A DNA stretch of 64,000 bases from Plantactinospora sp. BC1 (GTDB taxonomy: Bacteria > Actinomycetota > Actinomycetes > Mycobacteriales > Micromonosporaceae). A program made the translations under genes and the position numbers. The stretch is taken from assembly GCF_003030345.1 (NCBI RefSeq), contig NZ_CP028158.1:7068001-7132000 (forward strand), in the 5' to 3' direction. Shown one piece after another: positions 9,794 through 17,688 of this stretch; position 1 is the stretch's first letter, and the number at the start of each line of letters is the position of its first letter. Below the pieces are notes generated by a model that saw only the letters and a list, made by a program, of their open reading frames with translations, did no database searches and was not told the origin of the DNA.

Positions 9794-9928
9794 CCGATCT
9801 GAGCGGTACGCAAAGGACCCACCGACCGTGACAAAAGATCGGGTCAGCTGCGGCGAATTCAACTCAAGATCACTGGTTGCACCTTCTGTCGACCACCAGG
9901 ACCAGGCCGGTTGGGTACGTTCATCCCC

Positions 9929-10276
9929 GTGACCGACTTCGTGATGCGGCGATGGAACCTGGCCCACTACCCGGGAGATCAGGCCCCACCTCATCGACAC
10001 GACCGCTCCGACGAGGGATTCGTCGTGCTTCGAGGTCGTCTGGAGGTCCTGGTCGGTGCCGAACGGAGGATCCTTCAGCAAGGCGATCACGTGACCATTC
10101 CCGCCGGTACGACACACACGTTCGCCACCGTCGACAGTGAGGGTGCCGACGTCATTGCCGTCATGACTCCCGAGGTCGACCAGCTGGTAACGGCGCTGCA
10201 CGCCGCAGCCACAGACGAGGAGCGGGCCGCTGTCTGGGAACGCTACAACTCCGCATTAGCGCCGGCCGATCGCTGA
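9929..10276 (+). CDS. Small cupin-domain protein
   Basis: 115 residues from GTG 9929 (a TTG at 9911 would add six residues). The single-domain cupin shows PPHRHDRSDEG at 20-30 (metal ligands His22, His24, Glu29) and the second motif GDHVTIPAGTTHTF with its His ligand. Such proteins bind a metal and act as small isomerases, oxygenases or sensors. The C-terminal helical tail is lineage-specific. No operon partner is evident: 135 bases separate it from the reductase. Substrate unknown. Confidence 0.8.
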   Translation: MTDFVMRRWNLAHYPGDQAPPHRHDRSDEGFVVLRGRLEVLVGAERRILQQGDHVTIPAGTTHTFATVDSEGADVIAVMTPEVDQLVTALHAAATDEERAAVWERYNSALAPADR

Positions 10277-10370
10277 GTCGGTGCGCACGGACGGCGGCAG
10301 AAGCTGATGCCGTGACCCGGCCGTCTGGTGGTTGTCGCGGTGTTGCCGAGGCGCGGCAGAATCGTGAACC

Positions 10371-11090
10371 ATGTCCACGTACCCCGATCCTGATGTTCTC
10401 TATCCGGAGGTTGCTGCTCACGGGAGCCTTGCGGCGGCACTGCGAGCGGTCGCCGTCGAGCAAGGGTTGTCTGTTCCCGTATCGGGGACGGAGTCCCGCT
10501 CGATGTACAACGCCGTCGTTTCCACCGCTGTCCCACACCGCGAGGAACTGCGGGGGTCCGCATGGCACGCGGAGCGTCAGTGGGCCATCTGGGGTGGTGA
10601 GCGTGCCCAAGGTCTGCCCCTCATCCAAGGAGAGACGCTGGATCTCGCTCAGATCGTCCGTGCCGCGCAGGCGTGGCACGACGGGGTTCCCTTGACCGGC
10701 ATTGCCCGGGTCGCACCGTTCGTGAGGTTGACCGGACGGTTCGAGGTGCCCGACGGCGATCCGGCCCGGTTGATCGAATCGGAGTGGTTGTGCCTGCGTA
10801 AAGAGGCAGCGGAGGTGGACTGGCCCGAGCACCACGCGCTGATCGAGGCCGCGTACGCCGAGCCGGCGCTACGGCAGTACTACCCCTTCAAGAGCCATTG
10901 GACCTTGCGGTTCTCCACCAGCATCCGGCCCAAGCTCACCATCGTTCCCGTGTGCATACTTGCCGGGCTGGGCGAGGACTACACCGTCAGCGCGGGCTAC
11001 CGGCAGCAACACCTTGGCGAGACCGCAACGGCGGAGGACGCGGTGGCGTTGGCGGTGCGCAACCTACCCGCCGACTTCACTCTCGGCTGA
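10371..11090 (+). CDS. DUF6193-family protein
   Basis: 239 residues, soluble. It matches the pattern I know as DUF6193 (annotated in databases as 'natural product biosynthesis protein'): YPEVAAHGSLAAALRA at the N-terminus, TLDLAQIVRAAQAWHDG in the middle, then EAAYAEPALRQYYPFKSHWTLRFS and a C-terminal beta region ending AVALAVRNLPADF. No catalytic residues are established. It stands alone here with no biosynthetic genes beside it, so the family label should not be read as a pathway assignment. Confidence 0.7.
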   Translation: MSTYPDPDVLYPEVAAHGSLAAALRAVAVEQGLSVPVSGTESRSMYNAVVSTAVPHREELRGSAWHAERQWAIWGGERAQGLPLIQGETLDLAQIVRAAQAWHDGVPLTGIARVAPFVRLTGRFEVPDGDPARLIESEWLCLRKEAAEVDWPEHHALIEAAYAEPALRQYYPFKSHWTLRFSTSIRPKLTIVPVCILAGLGEDYTVSAGYRQQHLGETATAEDAVALAVRNLPADFTLG

Positions 11091-11152
11091 GGCGACCCGG
11101 CACGGTACACCGAACGACACCACGGTGCGGAGACGAACCGTACGATCCGGCG

Positions 11153-11932
11153 GTGATCGAGACGCCGCCACCCGTCGCGTACCTTGGCCTGCCGCTGTGG
11201 CTTGGCCCTCCGGTGCTGCTGATCATCATGCTGACTCGGGTACGGGTGGTACGCATCGTATTCGGAGTCGGGCTGTCCGCCGCTCTGACCCTCCTCTTCG
11301 CCGTCACCTTCGAGCTACTGCAGGGCCAGGGTCTGCCAAACTCTAACGAAGGGTTGGTGCTCTGGGGACCGACCACCCTCGCAGTGTGCGCCATAGCCCT
11401 CCTGGCCGATCGATGGCTTTCGCAGCGTCGAGGCGCTGGCCCCCGCCTGGAGTCAGGACAGAACCGGCGAGGATCGGTGGCGGGCCCGGGTGCGGCTAAG
11501 TTGCTGACGACAGCTTTCGTCGCCTGGTCAGCACTTTGCGGCTGTTGTACCTTCAGCCCTGCGGCCGTCGCCTTCGACCTGCGCCTCGACTCGCCTACAC
11601 CGGGTCTCGTGCTGCCATTAGCGAAAGACCTGACCCTGGTCTCCGCCGACCGAGACTGCGGCTCGCAGACGTGCTCCGATACCTACCTCATCGGCTCACC
11701 CGACCAGGCCAGGGTGCAGGAGCTTACGGACCGCCTCTGGACGCACCTGGTCGCCACCAAGGGTTGGGAGCGTTTGCGTGACGACGCCGGATGCCAGCGG
11801 CCCGGATGGTTCCTACGGAACGAATTCTGCCTTTTCGTCGATGTCGAACGGACCGAGCCTGTCGCCGTGCTCAGCGTCCGCGTGACAGGGGCTTTGACTG
11901 TGGCCTCACTACCGCGCGTGACAGGGTACTGA
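11153..11932 (+). CDS. Membrane protein with Cys-rich extracellular domain
   Basis: 259 residues. Hydrophobic segments lie at about 12-30, 36-58 and 72-90, then a basic loop, then a fourth segment (about 120-142) that places the last ~115 residues outside. That tail has Cys residues (DRDCGSQTCSDTY, DAGCQRPGWF, NEFCLF) likely to form disulfides. The frame is open further upstream, overlapping the preceding gene, but GTG 11153 begins the sensible sequence. A rare TTA codon is present at 11618-11620 (residue 156). Function unknown. Confidence 0.65.
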   Translation: MIETPPPVAYLGLPLWLGPPVLLIIMLTRVRVVRIVFGVGLSAALTLLFAVTFELLQGQGLPNSNEGLVLWGPTTLAVCAIALLADRWLSQRRGAGPRLESGQNRRGSVAGPGAAKLLTTAFVAWSALCGCCTFSPAAVAFDLRLDSPTPGLVLPLAKDLTLVSADRDCGSQTCSDTYLIGSPDQARVQELTDRLWTHLVATKGWERLRDDAGCQRPGWFLRNEFCLFVDVERTEPVAVLSVRVTGALTVASLPRVTGY

Positions 11933-12060
11933 TCGGCCCGGGGAACGACGCGCGTCCAGCTCGTCGGGGGGCGACCGCGTCCGCGAGCGCCTGCGTCCCG
12001 ATGGGCCCACCGCATCGTCATAGCCAGCGGAAAACTCGTCAGCCACCTGCCGTGGAGCGA

Positions 12061-12082
12061 GCGGCCCGCCGGTGAGGGCCGC
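12061..12082. terminator. Possible hairpin between convergent genes
   Basis: GCGGCCC (12061-12067) pairs with GGGCCGC (12076-12082) over an 8-base loop. There is no T-tract. It lies between the stops of the converging genes ending at 11932 and 12198. Confidence 0.35.
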
Positions 12083-12197
12083 ACAACCGTTGGGCGGGCA
12101 TGGGGTTCGGGGCGATACCGCAGGAACCTGCCCCGAGCTGCCAAGACCACGGCGAGATCGACAGCTCGGGGCGGGCACCGAGTGATGAGGGGGTCGG

Positions 12198-12446
12198 TCA
12201 GCGGCGGCGCGGTACCCAGTGGAGGAACCGGCCGGCGAGCAGTGCAGGGTGTACCTCGGGCAGGTCTTGCAGAGCGCGGGCAAGGTGGCTGCCGAGATAC
12301 ACCATCAGGCCCACCCGATCGCCCCGGAACCCGGTAAGCAGCGTCAGCCGCGCGTCCTGGCACGGCCAGTCAGCGCCGCAGTACCGGCACCGGTAGGAGG
12401 GATGCACCGGCACGTGCCGCCGCCAACGCTCCTCGCGGCCGATCAT
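12198..12446 (-). CDS. Small hypothetical protein, zinc-type CxxC motif
   Basis: 82 residues from an ATG that overlaps the stop of the upstream gene as ATGA, so translation is probably coupled. An N-terminal HPSYRCRYCGADWPCQDAR gives a three-Cys cluster suited to a small metal site, followed by a helical stretch (GLMVYLGSHLARALQDL) and HARFLxW-like end (LAGRFLHWVPRRR). Similar short proteins sit beside XRE/DUF397 genes in many Micromonosporaceae, sometimes labelled flavin reductase, a label I see no basis for. Function unknown. Confidence 0.65.
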   Translation of the reverse strand: MIGREERWRRHVPVHPSYRCRYCGADWPCQDARLTLLTGFRGDRVGLMVYLGSHLARALQDLPEVHPALLAGRFLHWVPRRR

Positions 12447-12841
12447 GGCAGCGCCGATCGGGCTTTCTCGGCTCGACGCGCCCGTGCGACCGGCCCGGGT
12501 GTCAACACATTGCCCCGGCCCGTCTGGGGTCGCCGCGATGGCACATTCCACAGTGGATCGCGGGCATTTCGCGCCCTGGGCCGAGCCGGCGGCACCGCAC
12601 TGTCCGCCGTGACGCGCGCGGGAGCCGAGGCGCGCACGGCCGCCCGGTACTCGGCAGGGGAGAGTGGCGGCACCTTCGGCGCGTACGACATCGGGACCGG
12701 TTCGACCGAGTCCGGGCACCGCCAGCGGAGGCCGCACCGGCAGTACCGCCAGAGGCGACGCCAGTCCCGCCGATGCCGCACTCCTGAGCCGACCAGGAAG
12801 TCGATCAGGAAGTCGATCAGCGACCGGTAGAGCGTCCTCAT
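12443..12841 (-). CDS. Hypothetical protein, Arg/Pro-rich, CRCG motif
   Basis: 132 residues. The start ATG at 12841 is set by a strong GGAGG seven bases upstream. The N-terminus contains LIDFLIDFL, written by a 12-bp tandem repeat, then a Trp/Arg/Cys-rich patch (RRLWRYCRCGLRWRCPDS) and a Pro/Arg/Ala-rich, probably disordered tail. It is the first gene of a two-gene unit with the 12198-12446 gene, divergent from the XRE regulator. No function is known. Confidence 0.6.
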   Translation of the reverse strand: MRTLYRSLIDFLIDFLVGSGVRHRRDWRRLWRYCRCGLRWRCPDSVEPVPMSYAPKVPPLSPAEYRAAVRASAPARVTADSAVPPARPRARNARDPLWNVPSRRPQTGRGNVLTPGPVARARRAEKARSALP

Positions 12842-13097
12842 CACATACCTCCTCGGGTGTTTTGGCGGGAGCCGGTCTCGGTGGGGAGAGCTGAGACCGG
12901 CTCCCGATGCGAGTTCCACCCGGGCGCTTGACGGTCACCGAGCGGTCCTGCTGCTGCCACTCTCGGTGCCCCCACAACAGACATGCAACGGTCTAAGCTG
13001 ATGCATCCCTCGCTAGTCGTTCCTTTTTCACAATCCACCGAAAACAGTCCCAGAATCGATCGACTGATTGCTTCAAATTGAGACAGGAGGTCCGGTG

Positions 13098-13964
13098 ATG
13101 ACGGACGCGGGGTCGTCCATACCGCGCAGGCAACTCGGCCGGATTCTGAGGCAGGCTCGCGAACAGGCCGGGCTCTCCCTGGAGGCCGCCGGCACCGACC
13201 TCGAATGGTCGCGCTCCACGATGTACCGGATCGAGGGCGGTCAGGCCGCCGTCAAGGCGCGGGACGTCGAGGCGATGTGCCGGCTCTACGGCACCTCGGG
13301 CGAGATGACCGAGGCGCTGAAGAAGCTCGCCGCCGAGACCAAGGCGAAGGGGTGGTGGCACGCCTACGGTGACACCCTGCCGGCCTGGTTCGAGCTGTAC
13401 GTCGGCCTGGAGGCGGCAGCCTCCCGCCTCCGCCACTGGGAACCCGCAGCACTGCCCGGCCTGCTTCAGACAAGGGAATACGCCGAATTTCTGCTCCGAT
13501 CGCACCCGGATCTACCACCCCGCGAGGTCGGACGCCTGGTTGAGGTCCGGATGGAGCGCCAGAAGATTCTGAAGCGTAGACACCCGTTCCCGCCCCGCCT
13601 TGAGGTGATCGTGGACGAGAGTGTGCTGCGCCGGCCCTTTCCCGGGATGGCGGAACAGCTCGTCCACCTGCACACGCAGGTCAGCGACGGCACCGCAGCC
13701 ATTCGTGTCGTACCACGATCCGCTCCACCCAACTACGCGCTGACGAACGGTGGGTTCGTCATCCTGGAGTTTCCGACCGCCGGTCTCCGGACCCCCGAGC
13801 CTGCCACCGTGTACAGCGAGTCCCTGACCGGTGCCCTGTACCTGGACAGGCCGAAGGAGGTAGCGACGTACGCTGTTGCTTGGAAGGTGCTCGAAGGGTT
13901 GTCACTCGACCCGGAACAGTCTGCGGACCTACTGATACAGATCGCCAAGGAGATGCAGCGATGA
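13098..13964 (+). CDS. XRE-type helix-turn-helix regulator with DUF5753
   Basis: 288 residues. The HTH_31-type domain (about 10-66: RRQLGRILRQAREQAGLSLEAAG, then SRSTMYRIEGG) is followed by the DUF5753 domain (about 80-285, with LRHWEPAALPGLLQTREYAEFLL and GALYLDRP), the standard ligand- or partner-sensing half of these actinomycete regulators. ATG 13098 is chosen because AGGAGG lies nine bases upstream. Its stop overlaps the start of the first DUF397 gene as ATGA. XRE/DUF397 pairs are thought to act as regulator plus small antagonist or partner in development and secondary metabolism. Confidence 0.9.
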   Translation: MTDAGSSIPRRQLGRILRQAREQAGLSLEAAGTDLEWSRSTMYRIEGGQAAVKARDVEAMCRLYGTSGEMTEALKKLAAETKAKGWWHAYGDTLPAWFELYVGLEAAASRLRHWEPAALPGLLQTREYAEFLLRSHPDLPPREVGRLVEVRMERQKILKRRHPFPPRLEVIVDESVLRRPFPGMAEQLVHLHTQVSDGTAAIRVVPRSAPPNYALTNGGFVILEFPTAGLRTPEPATVYSESLTGALYLDRPKEVATYAVAWKVLEGLSLDPEQSADLLIQIAKEMQR

Positions 13965-14161
13965 GCGAACTAAGCGGCGCAGTGTGGCGAAAGTCGAGCC
14001 GGAGCAACGGGGCTGGCGGGCAGTGCGTTGAAGTCGCCGACAACCTCTCCGGCGTCGTACTCGTCCGGGACACCAAGGACCGCGAAGGTGGCACGCTGTC
14101 GTTCGCTCCCGCACCGTGGCGAGCCTTCGTCAGCTTCGCAAAGCAGGCCCCGACCGGCTGA
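13961..14161 (+). CDS. DUF397 protein, copy 1
   Basis: 66 residues with the complete DUF397 signature: GAVWRKSSRSNGAGGQCVEVAD, VLVRDTKD, then LSFAPAPWRAFVSFAK. ATG overlaps the stop of the XRE gene (ATGA), indicating translational coupling. DUF397 proteins usually pair one-to-one with the XRE regulator beside them. The last two thirds of the gene are identical at DNA level to the next gene. Confidence 0.9.
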   Translation: MSELSGAVWRKSSRSNGAGGQCVEVADNLSGVVLVRDTKDREGGTLSFAPAPWRAFVSFAKQAPTG

Positions 14162-14429
14162 CCCGCCGACGTACTCGCCCGGCCCCCCTCGGGCCACACC
14201 GGCAGGAAGCATGATCGGCAAGGAGATGAGCGATGACTGACCAGTCCGGCGCAGTGTGGCGCAAGTCCAGCCGGAGTAACGGCTCGGGCGGCGCCTGCGT
14301 GGAAGTCGCCGACAACCTCTCCGGCGTCGTACTCGTCCGGGACACCAAGGACCGCGAAGGTGGCACGCTGTCGTTCGCTCCCGCACCGTGGCGAGCCTTC
14401 GTCAGCTTCGCAAAGCAGGCCCCGACCGG
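14030..14429 (+). repeat. 128-bp perfect direct repeat in two DUF397 genes
   Basis: Bases 14030-14157 and 14302-14429 are identical, 272 bases apart start to start. The 5' parts of the two genes differ at scattered positions, so this is either a recent duplication with divergence of one end or gene conversion of the 3' part. Confidence 0.9.
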
Positions 14430-14460
14430 GCGAACCCGAACCAGAGCGAGTACTGGATGA
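14233..14460 (+). CDS. DUF397 protein, copy 2
   Basis: 75 residues, starting 71 bases after copy 1, with an AAGGAGATGAGCG-type ribosome-binding region just before ATG. It shares VEVADNLSGVVLVRDTKD and the rest of the domain with copy 1, then runs past the copy-1 stop into a short RTRTRASTG tail, because a base change converts the stop. Its own stop overlaps another ATG (ATGA) that opens a 17-codon frame. It may compete with copy 1 for the same XRE partner. Confidence 0.85.
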   Translation: MTDQSGAVWRKSSRSNGSGGACVEVADNLSGVVLVRDTKDREGGTLSFAPAPWRAFVSFAKQAPTGRTRTRASTG

Positions 14461-14510
14461 GCACCATCACCCTCGCCAACTGGGCCGCCGAACGCGGATA
14501 CTCCGCATAA
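14457..14510 (+). CDS. Possible 17-residue coupled small ORF
   Basis: ATG at 14457 overlaps the DUF397 copy-2 stop (ATGA) and encodes MSTITLANWAAERGYSA, then TAA. The coupling is tidy, but the peptide is very short and could be the remnant of a third gene. A strong terminator follows directly. Confidence 0.3.
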   Translation: MSTITLANWAAERGYSA

Positions 14511-14518
14511 CGCACGAC

Positions 14519-14555
14519 CGAATGGGCCAGCCCCACCCCGGGGCTGGCCCATTCG
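14519..14555. terminator. Strong bidirectional terminator
   Basis: A perfect 16-bp stem (14519-14534 with 14540-14555) closes a 5-base loop. It lies between the converging DUF397 genes and the TPR-like gene and can serve both directions: the flank reads AAT on one side and ATT on the other. Confidence 0.8.
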
Positions 14556-14580
14556 CCGTCTCCGGATCCTCTCCGGCCCG

Positions 14581-15060
14581 TCAGGGACCGGCCGTCGGTT
14601 CGGCGGTGCCCAGCTCTGCCCCGAGCCGTTCGACGCCGTCCTTGATCATCTGGCCGTACGGGTCGTCGCCGAGCGCCGGCAGACTCTGCCGGGCCAGGGC
14701 CAGGTGTTCCCGGGCCCGGTCCGGCCGACCCAGCTTGCGGTAGTCCTCGGCGAGGTTGAGCTGCAACGACGGCCGGAACGCGGCGACCTGGAAACTGGCG
14801 TGGTGCTGCTGCACCCGATCGTCGGTCAGCGAGTCGGCGGCCTCCAACGCCCGCAGGTCCCAACGGAGTTCCTCGGCCGGGTCGGCCTGGAGGTCGGCCA
14901 GATAGTGCGCGAGAGTGCAGCGGTGGAACGGGTCCCCGGTCGGGCCGATCCGTCCCCACAGCTCGGTCAGCCGCTCGCGCGCCGCCTCGGTACGCCCGGC
15001 CCGCCCCCACTCGACCGCCTCGATGATGCTCGCCATCGTCTCGTCGGTACCCTGCTCCAT
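14581..15060 (-). CDS. TPR-like helical protein
   Basis: 159 residues, nearly all helix, with repeats of the tetratricopeptide kind (GRTEAARERLTELWGRIG, EDYRKLGRPDRAREHLALARQSLPALGDDPYG). The last repeat is a good TPR match. The family is common in actinomycetes as a small cytoplasmic protein of unknown function. ATG start. It is divergent from the two-component system, with about 150 bases between. Confidence 0.7.
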   Translation of the reverse strand: MEQGTDETMASIIEAVEWGRAGRTEAARERLTELWGRIGPTGDPFHRCTLAHYLADLQADPAEELRWDLRALEAADSLTDDRVQQHHASFQVAAFRPSLQLNLAEDYRKLGRPDRAREHLALARQSLPALGDDPYGQMIKDGVERLGAELGTAEPTAGP

Positions 15061-15212
15061 CGTTCGTCCACTCCCCTGGTCGGCCGTGTGCCGCCACCGA
15101 TGCTGCCGGCTCGACGAGGTCGAGGGTCAAGCCCGATACCCACCCGGCCCGGCCACCCCGGCTACCGCGTTCGTGGTACGTCTCCGGGTGCCCGGCTTCG
15201 TAGAGTGGCCGG

Positions 15213-16346
15213 GTGAGGGACGCAGCCGTGGCCGCGGTGGCGCTCGGCGGTGGCCGGTGGCGGCGCTGGGCGGTGGACGCCGGGATCGCGACGGCGGCCG
15301 GTGCCGTCACCGCGTACCGGATCGCGGTCGTGGCGGTGCAGCCGGGCGACCGGGCGCCGGACCTCTGGGCGTACGGCCTCGGCACGGCGATGGCCGCGGC
15401 CCTGCTCGCCCGGCGGCGCTGGCCCGCTGCGGTGCTGGCGGTGGTCGGCGGGCTGTTCCTGCTCTACCACGTCTCGCGCTATCCCGGCGGCGCACCGGCC
15501 GCGCCGGTCTGGGTCGCGCTCTACTCGGTGGCGGTCGCCCCGCGCCGCCGGCTCGGCCTGGCGCTGGCCGGACTCTTCGTCCTGCTGGACGCGCAGGGCC
15601 GGATCATGGTGGCCGGGGTGGGACCGCTGGACGCCACCCTGGACAGCTCGACCGTGGTCTTCGTGGCGGTACTGCTGCTCGGCGAGACGGTGCGGAGCCG
15701 GCGGATCCGGCTCGACCTGCTCACCGCCGAACGGGACCGCACGGCGCAGCGGCGGGTGGTCGAGGAGCGGATCCGGATCGCCCGCGAGCTGCACGACATC
15801 ACCGCACACACCCTGGCGGTGGTCGGCGTGCAGGCCGGGGTGGCCGCCGACGTGCTCGACGACGACCCGGTGCAGGCGCGGGCGGCGTTGGAGGCGGTCC
15901 GGCGGGCCGCCCGGGAGGCGCTGACCGAGCTGCGGGCGGCGGTCGGGGTACTCCGGGACGGCACCCGCGCCGCCGGGCCGGAACCGCCGGCACCCAACCT
16001 GGACCGGCTGCACACCCTGGCCGAGACGACCGGCGCGGTACTGCGGCAGGACGGTACGCCGCGTCCGCTGCCCCGGGCGGTGGAGGCGACCGCGTACCGG
16101 ATCGTGCAGGAGGCGGTGGCGAACGCGGTCCGGCACGCCGACGCCGACCGGATCGAGGTGCGGCTCGGCTACCGCCGCGACGGGCTCGACCTCACCGTCT
16201 CCGACGACGGCCGGGGGCCGACCGGACCGCCCGGCAACGGCCTGCGCGGGATGGCGGAACGGGCCGCCGGGCTGGGCGGTTGGCTGCGTACCGGTCCGGC
16301 CGACGACGGCGGCGGTTTCCAGGTACGGGGGTGGCTGCCGGGATGA
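15213..16346 (+). CDS. Two-component sensor histidine kinase (NarL/HisKA_3 class)
   Basis: 377 residues. The N-terminal 160 residues hold about five membrane helices with short loops and no large outside domain. The HisKA_3 dimerisation segment contains RELHDITAHTLAVVGVQAG with phospho-acceptor His194; the HATPase domain shows VQEAVANAVRHA (N-box) and DDGRGPTGPPGNGLRGM (G-boxes). Such kinases pair with LuxR-type regulators, and the partner gene overlaps this stop as ATGA. GTG start. The signal is unknown; the membrane-only sensor suggests membrane stress or a lipophilic cue. Confidence 0.9.
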   Translation: MRDAAVAAVALGGGRWRRWAVDAGIATAAGAVTAYRIAVVAVQPGDRAPDLWAYGLGTAMAAALLARRRWPAAVLAVVGGLFLLYHVSRYPGGAPAAPVWVALYSVAVAPRRRLGLALAGLFVLLDAQGRIMVAGVGPLDATLDSSTVVFVAVLLLGETVRSRRIRLDLLTAERDRTAQRRVVEERIRIARELHDITAHTLAVVGVQAGVAADVLDDDPVQARAALEAVRRAAREALTELRAAVGVLRDGTRAAGPEPPAPNLDRLHTLAETTGAVLRQDGTPRPLPRAVEATAYRIVQEAVANAVRHADADRIEVRLGYRRDGLDLTVSDDGRGPTGPPGNGLRGMAERAAGLGGWLRTGPADDGGGFQVRGWLPG

Positions 16347-17002
16347 CGACGATCCGGGTGTTGCTCGCCGACGACCAGACGCTGGTCCGGGCGGGCTTCC
16401 GGGTGCTGCTGGAGCGGGCACCGGAGATCGAGGTGGTCGCCGAGGCCACCGACGGCGACGAGGCGATCGCGCTGACCCGGGCACACCGGCCGGACGTCGT
16501 GCTGATGGACATCCGGATGCCGGGCACCGACGGGCTGACCGCGACCCGGCGGATCCTCGCCGACGACCGGCTGCCGGGGGTCAAGGTCGTCGTGCTGACC
16601 ACCTTCGAACTCGACGAGTACGTTTACGCGGCACTGCACGCCGGGGCGAGCGGCTTCCTGCTGAAGAACCTGGAACCCGACGAGCTGCGCCGGGCGGTCC
16701 GGGTGGTGGCGGCCGGCGACGCGCTGCTGGCCCCCGAGGTGACCCGCCGGCTGATCGCCGCCTACGCCGACGGTCCGGAGGTACCCGGCCTGCACACGCT
16801 GACCGCCCGGGAACGCGAGGTGGTGACGCTGGTCGCCGACGGACTCTCCAACGCGGAGGTGGGTGCCCGGCTCGGGATGAGTACGGCCACCGCCAAGACG
16901 CACGCGAACCGGGCGATGAGCAAGCTCGGCGCCCGGGACCGGGCCCAGCTCGTGGTCTTCGCCTACCGCGGCGGGCTCGCCGGGATACGACGACCGCGGT
17001 AG
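16343..17002 (+). CDS. NarL/LuxR-family response regulator
   Basis: 219 residues. The receiver domain has the acidic pair Asp10/Asp11, phospho-acceptor Asp56 in VLMDIRMPG, and the switch Thr/Lys region (VVVLTTFELDEYVYAALHAGASGFLLKN). The LuxR helix-turn-helix is at about 153-205 (LTAREREVVTLVADGLSNAEVGARLGMS). It is translated from an ATGA overlap with the sensor kinase gene, so the two are made together. The membrane protein at 17059 is a possible co-transcribed target. Confidence 0.93.
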   Translation: MTTIRVLLADDQTLVRAGFRVLLERAPEIEVVAEATDGDEAIALTRAHRPDVVLMDIRMPGTDGLTATRRILADDRLPGVKVVVLTTFELDEYVYAALHAGASGFLLKNLEPDELRRAVRVVAAGDALLAPEVTRRLIAAYADGPEVPGLHTLTAREREVVTLVADGLSNAEVGARLGMSTATAKTHANRAMSKLGARDRAQLVVFAYRGGLAGIRRPR

Positions 17003-17058
17003 TCGGCGGCGCCGTCGGGCGGATCCGGCGGCGGCCGGCCGTTCGTAGCGTTCCCGGC

Positions 17059-17688
17059 ATGTTTCTTCTTCTGGGACCGTTGCTGAACTTCGTCTCCGGC
17101 TTCTTCTGGGAGCCCGACTCGCAGGGCATCACCGGCGGTACGCTCGCCGCGCTCGCCTGCGCCTGCTGGCTCGTCGGCCTGATCGGCCTCTACGACCGGC
17201 TCCGCGCCGCCGCACCCCGCTACGTGGCGGTGGCGATGCCGTTGACCGTCTTCGCCGCCGTCGGCGGGGTGGCGTTCGGGGTGCAGAGCATCCACGAGGG
17301 ACTCTTCGACGCCTCGCACGCCAGCACGATCGAGCTGCTCGACCAGCATCCGCTGGCCGCCTGGTCGCTCTACTGGCTCGCCGGTCCGCTCTTCCCGCTC
17401 GCCCTCTTCGCCCTCGGCGTGGCGTTGCTGAAGCTGCGCGCGGCACCGGTGCCGGTCGGCGTACTGCTCTGCCTGGGCGCGCTGGCGTTCCCGCTCAGCC
17501 GGATCACCCGGGAGCCGATGATCGCGCACGTGGCCGACCTGCTCCTGCTGCTGCCCTTCCTCTATCTCGGAGTACGCGCGCTGACCGGGGCCGACCGCCC
17601 GGAGCGGTCGTCCCCGGCCAGCCGGGCCGGGCTGGACTACCCGGTGACCACGTCGGCCGGCGGCTCGACCGTCACCGGTGCCCCGTAG
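17059..17688 (+). CDS. Integral membrane protein, unknown function
   Basis: 209 residues with about six hydrophobic segments (around 2-16, 26-44, 53-75, 97-125, 131-150 and 155-172) and few charged residues between them. It starts 56 bases after the response regulator in the same direction, so it may belong to that operon. The final ~18 codons overlap the 3' end of the convergent gene at 17637, an antisense overlap of 52 bases; the tail there is low-complexity. No family recognised. Confidence 0.65.
   Translation: MFLLLGPLLNFVSGFFWEPDSQGITGGTLAALACACWLVGLIGLYDRLRAAAPRYVAVAMPLTVFAAVGGVAFGVQSIHEGLFDASHASTIELLDQHPLAAWSLYWLAGPLFPLALFALGVALLKLRAAPVPVGVLLCLGALAFPLSRITREPMIAHVADLLLLLPFLYLGVRALTGADRPERSSPASRAGLDYPVTTSAGGSTVTGAP

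Noticed and set aside
12198-12446. 'Flavin reductase' label for the small CxxC protein
   Set aside because: 82 residues with no FMN-binding motif; the label appears to be a carried-over annotation.
14915-17002. A 695-residue frame fusing the kinase region to the response regulator
   Set aside because: The kinase is in another frame; only the part from ATG 16343 is real, and it overlaps the kinase stop as ATGA.
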